Origin: Vulcanimicrobiota bacterium
GTDB lineage: Bacteria > Vulcanimicrobiota > Xenobia > Xenobiales > JADMJV01
Direction: 5' to 3'
Length of the DNA: 34,054 nt
NCBI GenBank assembly: GCA_022842865.1
Contig: JALHOV010000008.1
Location: 1 to 34,054, forward strand
A model generated the notes under the pieces. It did no database searches, was not told the DNA's origin, and worked only from the letters and a program-made list of their open reading frames with translations. The position numbers and the translations under genes are program-made. Below are positions 8,961-17,462 of this stretch, in pieces; position 1 is the stretch's first letter; each line of letters opens with the position of its first letter.

Positions 8961-10832
8961 ATGGACATCGTGCTGGTCAGCCTGCCATTTGTCAGCCTGC
9001 CCAGACCTTCGCTGGCGCTGGGGCTCCTCAAGGCGGCTCTAACGCGCCACGGTCTGGAAAGCCGAGTCGATTATGCCTGCCTGCACTTTGCCCGGCGGGT
9101 GGGTCTCTCGGGTTATGCGCTGGCCAATTCTATGCCCGCCAATTCGCTGCTCGGGGAGTGGATTTTCGCCGGCGCCGTCTTCCCTGATTTCCATCCCGAC
9201 CACGATGCCTACTTGGAGAGCCTTTTTCACGGTGGCTCCATCTATGTTTCCAGTCTGGCCGAATTGCGCCGGATGGCCTGGGATCTGCGCCGCCAGGCCG
9301 AGGATTTTCTCGATCAAACGGCGCGCCGGCTGGTGGACGAGGGCGTGCGCATTGTGGGCGCAACTTCCACCTTTCAACAGAACCTGGCCAGTCTGGGCCT
9401 GTTTCGCCGCCTCAAGCAGCTGCGGCCCGACTTGATCACGGTGATGGGTGGTGGCAATTGCGAGGGCGCAATGGGAGTGGCCTTACTTGAGCATTTTGCC
9501 TGCCTGGATTATGTCGTATCGGGAGAAGCCGATCAGTTGGTCGCCCCTTTCTTTGCCCAGTTGCTCAGCGGCTCGCCGCCCAAGGTAGCGCCACCCGGGG
9601 TGATGAGCGGCCGCTGGACCGGGGCGCCCCCGCGGGCTAGCGTGCTGGATATGAGCTCGCTTCCTCTGCCAGATTACGACGACTATTTTGAATGTCTCGA
9701 GCAGCTGGGATTGCGCTCGGCCATCGACGTCTCGTTGCCGGTTGAAAATTCCCGCGGTTGCTGGTGGGGCCAGAAACACCATTGCACCTTTTGTGGGCTC
9801 AATGGCCAGGGAATGAGCTTTCGCGCCCGCCCCCCCGAGCAAGCCTGCCACCAATTCGAATGGCTATCGCAGCGTCACCGCGTGCGACAGTTTATTGTGG
9901 CCGACAATATTATGGCCATAGACTATTTCAAGACGGTTTTGCCCCATCTGAGCGGGCCCTACAAGATCTTTTACGAGACCAAAGCCAACCTCCGCTACGA
10001 ACAGCTGCAGGCCTGCGCTCGCGCCGGCGTGGGCTGGATCCAGCCCGGGTTGGAATCGCTGAGCGACCCGTTGCTCAAGCTGATGGACAAGGGCACCACC
10101 ACTTTGCAGAATTTGCAAACTTTGAAATGGGCGCGCGAACTGGGCGTGCACGTTTCCTGGCTGATGCTCTTTGCCTTTCCTGGCGATCAATTGGAATGGT
10201 ATGAAGACGTGCGCGCTTTGCTGCCCCAAATTGTGCACTTGCAGCCCCCGCTGCGTCTGCTGCGAGTGGGCTATCATCGATTCAGTCCCTACTTTGAAAA
10301 GGCCGAAAGCTATGGTCTGCAACTCATTCCCGAGGACAGCTACAGCTATGTCTATCCCTTCCCTGGCCCGGAAACGGCCCGATTGGCCTATTTCTTCGTG
10401 GATAGCGGGCCCTCTCAGCAGGTTCAGCCCATCCTCGACCTGCTGGCTCAGCCGGTGGTGGACTGGATGGCCCGCTTTTGGCGAGAGGTGCCTATTTTGA
10501 CCCTGGACGATGACGGCAGCTGCTGCGAAATTCTCGACTCCAGGTTCGGGGGATTGCGCCGTTCTCGCTTTGAGGGCCCGGCCCGACAGGTTCTTTTGGC
10601 ATGCGAAGGGGTGCGCTCTCTGTCGGCTTTGCGGCGAGAGCTGGATGTCCCCGATCGCTTGTTGGAGGAGCTGGTGGAGCAGGGTCTGCTGGTGCGCCGG
10701 GACGACCACTTCCTCGGTCTGGCCGTGCGCGGCTCACTGCCGCCCCTTTCCCAGGAGATTCCGCTGGGGAAAGTGGACGGAAGAAAATGGCCCGAAGGCG
10801 GTCGCCAACTGGTCCGCGAACAGGTGGTCTGA
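8961..10832 (+). CDS. B12-binding radical SAM, RiPP maturation radical SAM protein 1 type (PoyB/PoyC-like), copy 1
   Basis: N-terminal B12-binding-like fold (VLVSLPFVSLPRPSLALGLLKAAL... VMGGGNCEGAMG); cluster motif SRGCWWGQKHHCTFCGLNGQGMSF (C-x7-C-x2-C); ETKANL, QPGLESLSDPLLKLMDKGTT. Confidence 0.9.
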   Translation: MDIVLVSLPFVSLPRPSLALGLLKAALTRHGLESRVDYACLHFARRVGLSGYALANSMPANSLLGEWIFAGAVFPDFHPDHDAYLESLFHGGSIYVSSLAELRRMAWDLRRQAEDFLDQTARRLVDEGVRIVGATSTFQQNLASLGLFRRLKQLRPDLITVMGGGNCEGAMGVALLEHFACLDYVVSGEADQLVAPFFAQLLSGSPPKVAPPGVMSGRWTGAPPRASVLDMSSLPLPDYDDYFECLEQLGLRSAIDVSLPVENSRGCWWGQKHHCTFCGLNGQGMSFRARPPEQACHQFEWLSQRHRVRQFIVADNIMAIDYFKTVLPHLSGPYKIFYETKANLRYEQLQACARAGVGWIQPGLESLSDPLLKLMDKGTTTLQNLQTLKWARELGVHVSWLMLFAFPGDQLEWYEDVRALLPQIVHLQPPLRLLRVGYHRFSPYFEKAESYGLQLIPEDSYSYVYPFPGPETARLAYFFVDSGPSQQVQPILDLLAQPVVDWMARFWREVPILTLDDDGSCCEILDSRFGGLRRSRFEGPARQVLLACEGVRSLSALRRELDVPDRLLEELVEQGLLVRRDDHFLGLAVRGSLPPLSQEIPLGKVDGRKWPEGGRQLVREQVV

Positions 10833-12718
10833 TGTCGGACCCTATCGTTCTCGTCAGCATGCCGTTCGTCAGTATTTTGCGTCCTTCGCTGGCGCTGGGC
10901 GCGCTCAAGGCCTGCCTGAACCAGGCCGGACTGCCTTGCCGGGTGGAACACGCCTGCCTGGCTTTCGCGCACGAAGTCGGCATCAAAAACTATGCCGTGG
11001 GCAATGTCTTTCCGGCCACGCTCTTTTTGGGCGAGTGGATCTTCGCCGGGGCGGTTTTTCCGGACTTTCACCCCGACCACGACGGTTTTCTCAATTCCCT
11101 GAACCCCGCCCGGGGGGTCTTCGTTTCCACCAGCGAGGAGCTGCGCGCGGTCGCCTGGGAGCTACGCCGACAGGCGCCGCTTTTTGTGGAGCGGCTGGCT
11201 CAGGAGCTGGTGCGCGAGGGCGCCCGCATTGTCGGCTGCACCTCCACTTTTCAGCAGAATCTCGGCTCGCTGGCATTGCTCAAGCGCGTCAAGGAGCTCG
11301 ACCCGACCATTACCACGGTGATGGGGGGCGCCAACTGTGAAGCTCAGATGGGTCGCGCTTTGCTCGATCACTTTGTTTATCTGGATTATGTCGTGTCCGG
11401 CGAAGCCGAGGAGCTGGTGGGGGATTTTTTCCGCGACTTGCTGGAGGGCCGACCTTCTCTTCCCTATGGCGTGATGAGCCAGCGCCAGGCCCGGCCGGCG
11501 GTGGCTCCGCGCGCAACGGTCAAGGATATGCGCGGGGTGCCCGTGCCGGATTTCGACGATTACTTTCGCCAGATGGACCGGTTGGGTCTGCGCGACTCGC
11601 TTTTCCCGGCCTTGCCGGTGGAAACGTCGCGCGGCTGCTGGTGGGGACAAAAACATCATTGCACTTTCTGCGGCCTGAATGGCCAGGGCATGAACTTTCG
11701 TTCCAAGACGCCCGAGCAGGCTCTGCATCAGTTCCGTTCCCTGGCCGAACGCTATGGAGTGCGCAGCTTTTTGGTGGCCGACAACATCATCGACGTCGGC
11801 TACTTCAAAAGCGTCCTGCCGGCGCTGGCCGAAGATCGACCCGGATACGACATTTTTTACGAAACCAAGGCCAACCTGACGCGCGCCCAGATCGAGATAC
11901 TGGCTCGCTCCGGCGTGCGCTGCATTCAGCCCGGTCTGGAATCGATCAGCGACTCGCTGCTGGGTTTGATGGACAAGGGCACCACCGGGCTGCAGAACAT
12001 CCAGACTTTGAAATGGTGCCGCGAGATGGGCGTGCACGTCACCTGGCTGATGCTTTTTTGCTTTCCTCACGACCAGTTGGAGTGGTATCAAGAAATCGCG
12101 GACCAGCTTCCCCTGCTGGTGCACCTGCAGCCTCCCGAGCGCCTCATCCGAGTGGGCTACCATCGCTTCAGTCCCTATTTCGAAAAGGCGGAACACTATG
12201 GCCTGGCCCCCGTGCCCGAGAAAGGCTACGGTTACGTCTATCCCTTCCCGCCCGGGGAACTGGCTTATTTTTTTGTGGACCCTGGCGGTCAGGATCGGAT
12301 CGACGCTATTCTGGCCATCCTGGGAGAGGGCACTCAGAACTGGATGGACCGCTTCCGACGCGACCGCCCGCTGCTGACCATCGACGATGATGGATCGACG
12401 GTACGCTTGCTGGACACGCGATTTTCCAACTGGCCGCGCCGCTACGAGTTTCAGGGAGCGGCTCGTCGCTTGCTGCTGGAATGTGAAACCATCCGCAGCC
12501 GGGCCAAACTGCTGCCGCTGCTGCTCGAGGAAGGTCTGGTGGCCGACGAGGCGGAGTTCGAGCAGGTGCTGGACTCGCTGCTGGAGCCTGGTCTGTTGCT
12601 AGGCCGGGGACCGCATCTTTTGAGCCTGGCCGTGCAAGGAGAGATACCCCCGCTGCCTCAAGGGATTCCCCTCGGCCGTCTCAAGTTCGAGGCCTGGCCG
12701 GATAAGGTCACCGTTTGA
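10832..12718 (+). CDS. B12-binding radical SAM, RiPP maturation radical SAM protein 1 type, copy 2
   Basis: True start at ATG 10832 (MSDPIVLVSMPFVSILRPSLALGALKACL), not 10601. SRGCWWGQKHHCTFCGLNGQGMNF. Close in sequence to copy 1. Confidence 0.9.
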   Translation: MSDPIVLVSMPFVSILRPSLALGALKACLNQAGLPCRVEHACLAFAHEVGIKNYAVGNVFPATLFLGEWIFAGAVFPDFHPDHDGFLNSLNPARGVFVSTSEELRAVAWELRRQAPLFVERLAQELVREGARIVGCTSTFQQNLGSLALLKRVKELDPTITTVMGGANCEAQMGRALLDHFVYLDYVVSGEAEELVGDFFRDLLEGRPSLPYGVMSQRQARPAVAPRATVKDMRGVPVPDFDDYFRQMDRLGLRDSLFPALPVETSRGCWWGQKHHCTFCGLNGQGMNFRSKTPEQALHQFRSLAERYGVRSFLVADNIIDVGYFKSVLPALAEDRPGYDIFYETKANLTRAQIEILARSGVRCIQPGLESISDSLLGLMDKGTTGLQNIQTLKWCREMGVHVTWLMLFCFPHDQLEWYQEIADQLPLLVHLQPPERLIRVGYHRFSPYFEKAEHYGLAPVPEKGYGYVYPFPPGELAYFFVDPGGQDRIDAILAILGEGTQNWMDRFRRDRPLLTIDDDGSTVRLLDTRFSNWPRRYEFQGAARRLLLECETIRSRAKLLPLLLEEGLVADEAEFEQVLDSLLEPGLLLGRGPHLLSLAVQGEIPPLPQGIPLGRLKFEAWPDKVTV

Positions 12719-13722
12719 TTTTTCGCGCTTCTCAAGCTTTGACCCTGGACTGTGGGGAACGGCTGGAAGGTTGGCAACTGGCTTACCAAAGCTGGGGGCA
12801 GCTCAACCAGGCTCGTGATAACGCGGTGCTGGTCTGTCATACGATGACCACCAATCACCTGGCCGCCGAAAGCTGGTGGCGGCTGGCCGTCGGTCCCGGG
12901 CTGTGTATCGATACCGACCGTTATTTTGTGGTTTGCTGCAACGTTCTGGGCGGCTGCGCCGGAAGCACCGGTCCCCTTAGCCCGCGGGACGGCGACGGGC
13001 CCCTTTACGGCGGGGACTTCCCGGCCGTCAGCGTCGCCGATATGGTGCGCGCTCAGTTTTTTCTGCTGGACCATCTGCAGATTCCCGCCTGGAGAGCGGT
13101 GGTGGGCGGATGTATGGGAGGCTTTCAAAGCCTGCTCTGGGCCCAGTTGTTCCCCGACAAAGTTCAACGTGTCGTCTGCATTGGGGCGGGTCCGCGCACT
13201 TGCGCCTACTCGCTGGCCTTTTACGAAGTGCTGCGTCAGGCTATCTTTTTGGACCCTCACTGGCAGGATGGTCTCTACGATTCGCAGGATCCGCCCCATC
13301 GGGGTTTAGGCCTGAGCTCGATGTTGGGCATGCTCTTTTGGATGACCCCCGCCGTCATGGAAGACCGTTTCGGTCGCCGTCGCGAGGGAGACCGCTACGC
13401 CATCGAGGTCTTTCTGGAACGCATCGCGGCTGGCTCCAAGGAGCGCGCCATGGACGCCCATTCTTTCCTGCGCATTTCGCGGGCTTGCAGCGATTTCGAG
13501 CTGAACCTGGGGGCGCTGTCCCACATCCAGGCCCGCTTCTTGCTGGTCAGCTATCGCACCGACACGCGCTATCCGCCCGAACACGTGGCCGAGCTGGAGC
13601 AGGCACTGAGCGCGGCCGGCGTGTCCGCCCGCCATCACGTGCTTGACAGCCGCTTTGGCCACGGCGCTTTCCTCTTAGACGTGGAAGGGTTGGCCCCGTT
13701 GCTGCGGGACTTTCTGGAATGA
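12715..13722 (+). CDS. MetX (homoserine O-acyltransferase)-fold alpha/beta hydrolase with Cys at the nucleophile position
   Basis: MetX-like motifs LAYQSWGQLNQARDNAVLVCH, NVLGGCAGSTGP, VVGGCMGGFQSLLWAQLFPDKV, SYRTDTRYPPEH, FGHGAFLLD. TTG start overlaps the upstream stop by 4 nt. Confidence 0.85.
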   Translation: MIFRASQALTLDCGERLEGWQLAYQSWGQLNQARDNAVLVCHTMTTNHLAAESWWRLAVGPGLCIDTDRYFVVCCNVLGGCAGSTGPLSPRDGDGPLYGGDFPAVSVADMVRAQFFLLDHLQIPAWRAVVGGCMGGFQSLLWAQLFPDKVQRVVCIGAGPRTCAYSLAFYEVLRQAIFLDPHWQDGLYDSQDPPHRGLGLSSMLGMLFWMTPAVMEDRFGRRREGDRYAIEVFLERIAAGSKERAMDAHSFLRISRACSDFELNLGALSHIQARFLLVSYRTDTRYPPEHVAELEQALSAAGVSARHHVLDSRFGHGAFLLDVEGLAPLLRDFLE

Positions 13723-14408
13723 ATCCGACTTTTGAGCAGCTCCGGGTTCCGCGCCTGGGAGGCACGCGCGCGCTGCTGGAACATCACGGCATCAGCCGCC
13801 GCGGTGTAGTCCATGTGGGCGGCCACCGCGGGGAGGAACTGGAGCTCTATCTGGGCTGCGGTTTCCAAAGGATTCTCTACCTGGAGCCCAATCCGGAAGT
13901 TTATGCCGGCCTGGAGCAACACCTGAGCTACTGGCGGGACTGGCTGGCAGTGCTGCAGGAAGCCTACGGGTTGCAAACCCAACCCGAGTTGGAAAGCCTC
14001 TGCCTGGCCGCCGGGGATTGCGAGGCCCAAGAACTTTTCCATCTGACCCGTTGCAGCGGCCAGTCCTCGCTGTTGGCGCCAGCCCCCGAACTGGAGGCGC
14101 AGGCGCAGATCGAGGTGGCCGTGCGCCCGCTCGACGGATTGCTGGCGGAGCGGGCGCCTCAGTTTAGCGTGCTCACCATCGACGCCCAGGGGGCCGAGTT
14201 GCTGGTGTTGCGAGGCGCCGAGAAGCTGCTGCAAAGCCTTGAGATGGTGGTGGTGGAAGTCAATTTCCGCCCCCGCTACCAGGGTGGACCCGGCGTCGCT
14301 CAGGTTGAAGCCTTCATGGAAGCGGCCGGCTATCGGGCGGTGGTGCGCAGCCAGGCCAGTCCCTGGGCTCACGGCGGCGACATCGCCTACGTCAGGGCCC
14401 ATAAATGA
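13719..14408 (+). CDS. FkbM-family methyltransferase
   Basis: HVGGHRGEELELYLGCGFQRILYLEPNPEVYAGLEQHL (SAM-binding), LTIDAQGAELLVLRGAEKLLQSLEMVVVEVNF (FkbM signature region). Confidence 0.85.
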   Translation: MNPTFEQLRVPRLGGTRALLEHHGISRRGVVHVGGHRGEELELYLGCGFQRILYLEPNPEVYAGLEQHLSYWRDWLAVLQEAYGLQTQPELESLCLAAGDCEAQELFHLTRCSGQSSLLAPAPELEAQAQIEVAVRPLDGLLAERAPQFSVLTIDAQGAELLVLRGAEKLLQSLEMVVVEVNFRPRYQGGPGVAQVEAFMEAAGYRAVVRSQASPWAHGGDIAYVRAHK

Positions 14409-15589
14409 ATAAACTTGCCGTCATCAAGCGCTTTGTCGATTGCTGGCTGTGCGACGAGCAGTTGCGCGCGCGGGTGCGCAGCCATCCCGATCAGGTGGAA
14501 GCAGAATATGCCTTGCCCGAGCCGCTTTCCACCCTCGCGCCTTTTTGGGGTGAAACCTGCGAGGCGCCCATGGGTCCCGTAGCGCTGGCTTTTGCCGAGC
14601 ATTTCCGCCAGCGCCGCCAAATGCGCGAACAGGGCCGGGCGCTTTGCGCTCCCGAGCATCCGGGCTTTCGAGCCTGGCGGGAACGGCAGATGGCCCGCTG
14701 CCGGCGCCAGCTTCAAGAACCCAACGATCAGGCCATGATGCATCTTCCGGTGGCCTTCGAATTGAGCCAGGGTTGCTCGGTTGGCTGCTGGTTCTGCGGG
14801 TTTTCCGCTCCCCGACTCCGTGAGGTCTTTGCGGCCAGCGCCGAGAACCGCCAGCTCTGGCGCCAGGTCCTGGAGGGGGTGCGCCAGGTGGCAGGACCGG
14901 CGGCGGGGCGGGGCATTTGTTTCTGGGCCACCGATCCCCTGGACAATCCCGATTACGAGTTGTTCTGTCGCGACTTTCACGAGGTCTTGGGCCGCTTTCC
15001 CAATACCACCACCGCCCTGGCTCACAAGCACACCGAACGCACGCGACGGCTGCTGGAGGAGTCCTGGCAGGCGGGTTGCGAGTTCAATCGTTTCTCGGTG
15101 CTCACGTTGGGCACCCTGAAGCGGTTACACCAGGCTTTCAGCCCCGAGGAATTGCTGCGCGTCGACATCGTTCCGCAGATGGCCGAGGCCTTTCCTCTCA
15201 AGGCGCGGGCCGGCCGCGCCCAGGACCGGCCCGAGGTGGTGCAATCAGAAGCCTCGACCATCGCCTGCGTTTCGGGATTTTTGATTAGTTTGCCCGCTCG
15301 CCGGGCTCAGTTGATCAGTCCGTGTGGGGCCGATGAGCGCTGGCCGCTGGGCTACCGCATTCATAGCCAGACGCACTTCGCGGATGGCCCCGAGCTGGCC
15401 GCCTGGCTGCTCACTCAGGTGCGCGAAAAGATGCCGATGGAATTGGAGCGCGACCGGCAGGTGCCCGGGACCGGGCTGACCGTATTGGAATGGGCTTTGG
15501 CTCGCGAGCGGGAAGGGGTGCCGCTGGCCGAGAGCCTGCACCGGTTGGATCGGGAGTTTGAGCGAGGAGAGTGGGACGAGTTTGTCTGA
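14405..15589 (+). CDS. PoyD-like radical SAM RiPP maturation amino acid epimerase, copy 1 (short form)
   Basis: FELSQGCSVGCWFCGFSAPRL (C-x3-C-x2-C), FWATDPLDNPDYELFCRDFHEVLGRFPNTTTALAHKH, STIACVSGFLISLPARRAQLISPC. Confidence 0.87.
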   Translation: MNKLAVIKRFVDCWLCDEQLRARVRSHPDQVEAEYALPEPLSTLAPFWGETCEAPMGPVALAFAEHFRQRRQMREQGRALCAPEHPGFRAWRERQMARCRRQLQEPNDQAMMHLPVAFELSQGCSVGCWFCGFSAPRLREVFAASAENRQLWRQVLEGVRQVAGPAAGRGICFWATDPLDNPDYELFCRDFHEVLGRFPNTTTALAHKHTERTRRLLEESWQAGCEFNRFSVLTLGTLKRLHQAFSPEELLRVDIVPQMAEAFPLKARAGRAQDRPEVVQSEASTIACVSGFLISLPARRAQLISPCGADERWPLGYRIHSQTHFADGPELAAWLLTQVREKMPMELERDRQVPGTGLTVLEWALAREREGVPLAESLHRLDREFERGEWDEFV

Positions 15590-17462
15590 AGTAAGTCTAG
15601 TGCTGATGCCATTTGCGGCTCCGCAGCGGCCTTCTATTGCTTTAGGAATGCTCAAAGCCTCTCTGACCGCTCGCTCGATTTCGTGCCAGGTTCATTACGC
15701 CAACCTCTGGTATGTGGAAGCCATGTCGCTGGGCGCCATCATGCAGGTGGAGCGCAACCCCGTCGAGTGCCTGGTGGGGGAATGGGTCTTCTCGCAGGCC
15801 GCTTTCCCCGATTTCGAATCCGATGCGGCCGCCTTTCATCTACTCAACCCGCGCGCCGCCACTCTGCCCGACTATTTGCCGGTGGTGACTCGACTGCGTG
15901 AGCTGGCTCCGGGCTTTATCGACCAGACAGCGCGCCGCTTGCTGGCCGACAAGCCGCGCATCGTCGGCTGTAGCTCGATGTTTCAACAGCATTGCGCCAG
16001 CCTGGCTTTGTTGCGCCGCATCAAAGAGCTGGATCCGAACGTGGTCACCATGTTAGGGGGCGCTAATTGCGAAGCTTCCATGGGCGAGACCACCCACCGC
16101 CTGTGCCCCTGGGTCGACTACGTGGTCAACGGCGAAGCGGAGCTGGTCTTTCCCGAGCTGTGCGCCCAGCTCTTGGATCAGGGTTTCTCCCGGGGGCTTC
16201 CTGGTGTGTGGACGCCGGACGATCGGGACCATCCGCGCGACCTGGAGCGGTTGGTAGTGGACCGTCTGGACCAGTCGCCCACGCCCGACTACGATGATTA
16301 TTTTCAGGCTCTCGAACAATCCAATTTGCGCCAGTGGATTTCGCCCGGATTGCTCATCGAAACCTCGCGCGGTTGCTGGTGGGGACAGAAGCACCATTGC
16401 ACTTTTTGCGGGCTGAATGGCAGCGGGATGGGCTATCGCTCCAAATCGGCGGAACGCATCCTTCAAGAATTTGAGGAGCTTTCCCAGCGTTATCACACGC
16501 GCAATTTCGAGGTGGTCGACAATATTATCAACATGGCCCATCTCGAGACGGTTCTGCCCACCCTGGCCCAGGCCCGGCCCAAGTACAATCTGTTTTACGA
16601 GACCAAGTCCAATCTGCGCTACGAGCAGATGGTGCGGCTGGCCGAGGCGGGAGTGCACTGGATCCAGCCCGGCATCGAGAGTCTTCACGACCAGATTCTC
16701 AAGCTGATGGACAAGGGCACCACCGCCCTGATCAACGTGCAGTTGCTCAAATGGGCCCGCGAACTGGGCATTCAGGTCAACTGGAACCTGCTTTTCGCCT
16801 TTCCCGGAGAGGACCCCGAGTGGTATGCGGAGATGGCCGCCTGGATGCCGCTGGTCTTTCATCTGCAGCCGCCCAGTGGTGGTTCGCCGGTGCGATATGA
16901 TCGTTTCAGTCCTTATCACACCCATCCGGAACGTTGGGGCATCGGTTTGACTCCTTGCGTCACTTACGCCCACGTCTATCCTTTTGGCGCCGACGAACTG
17001 AACCGGCTGGCTTATTTCTTTGAAGACAGCCCCGATTCGATACGTCGTCTCAAACGCTTTGCCCTGGAGGGCACCCACGAACTGGTGCGCCAACAGTTGA
17101 GTGCCTGGATGAAAGCCTATGGGCAGTCCTTGCGGCCGGTCCTGACCATGGATGACGATGGAGAAGAAGTGACCATCCTGGATACTCGTCCCTGCGCTCG
17201 GGCTCGCCGCCACCATCTGCGAGGTCTCGAGCGGGAGGTGCTGCTGGCCTGCGAGCAGGGGCGTTCCCGCCAAAGTCTGGCGGCGCTGGGAGAGGTCGAG
17301 TCGGCCCTGGAGCACCTGTGTCAGGCCGGGCTGCTGCTGCGCCTGGGCGATAAGTATTTGGGACTGGCCGTCAAGGGCTCGCTGCCTTCGAACGACAAAG
17401 GCTATCCGGGCGGAGATCTGCTCTCCATTCCGGCCCCGCGCCTGCCCGAGGTGGTGGCTTGA
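15582..17462 (+). CDS. B12-binding radical SAM, RiPP maturation radical SAM protein 1 type, copy 3
   Basis: SLVLMPFAAPQRPSIALGMLKASL; MLGGANCEASMG; SRGCWWGQKHHCTFCGLNGSGMGY (C-x7-C-x2-C). Start uncertain: ORF track 15558, TTG 15582 or ATG 15606. Confidence 0.9.
   Translation: MSEVSLVLMPFAAPQRPSIALGMLKASLTARSISCQVHYANLWYVEAMSLGAIMQVERNPVECLVGEWVFSQAAFPDFESDAAAFHLLNPRAATLPDYLPVVTRLRELAPGFIDQTARRLLADKPRIVGCSSMFQQHCASLALLRRIKELDPNVVTMLGGANCEASMGETTHRLCPWVDYVVNGEAELVFPELCAQLLDQGFSRGLPGVWTPDDRDHPRDLERLVVDRLDQSPTPDYDDYFQALEQSNLRQWISPGLLIETSRGCWWGQKHHCTFCGLNGSGMGYRSKSAERILQEFEELSQRYHTRNFEVVDNIINMAHLETVLPTLAQARPKYNLFYETKSNLRYEQMVRLAEAGVHWIQPGIESLHDQILKLMDKGTTALINVQLLKWARELGIQVNWNLLFAFPGEDPEWYAEMAAWMPLVFHLQPPSGGSPVRYDRFSPYHTHPERWGIGLTPCVTYAHVYPFGADELNRLAYFFEDSPDSIRRLKRFALEGTHELVRQQLSAWMKAYGQSLRPVLTMDDDGEEVTILDTRPCARARRHHLRGLEREVLLACEQGRSRQSLAALGEVESALEHLCQAGLLLRLGDKYLGLAVKGSLPSNDKGYPGGDLLSIPAPRLPEVVA

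Noticed and set aside
10601-10831. N-terminal extension of the second B12-rSAM ORF (10601-10831)
   Set aside because: It lies in another frame of the upstream rSAM gene; homology to the other copies begins at MSDPIVLVSMPF (10832).
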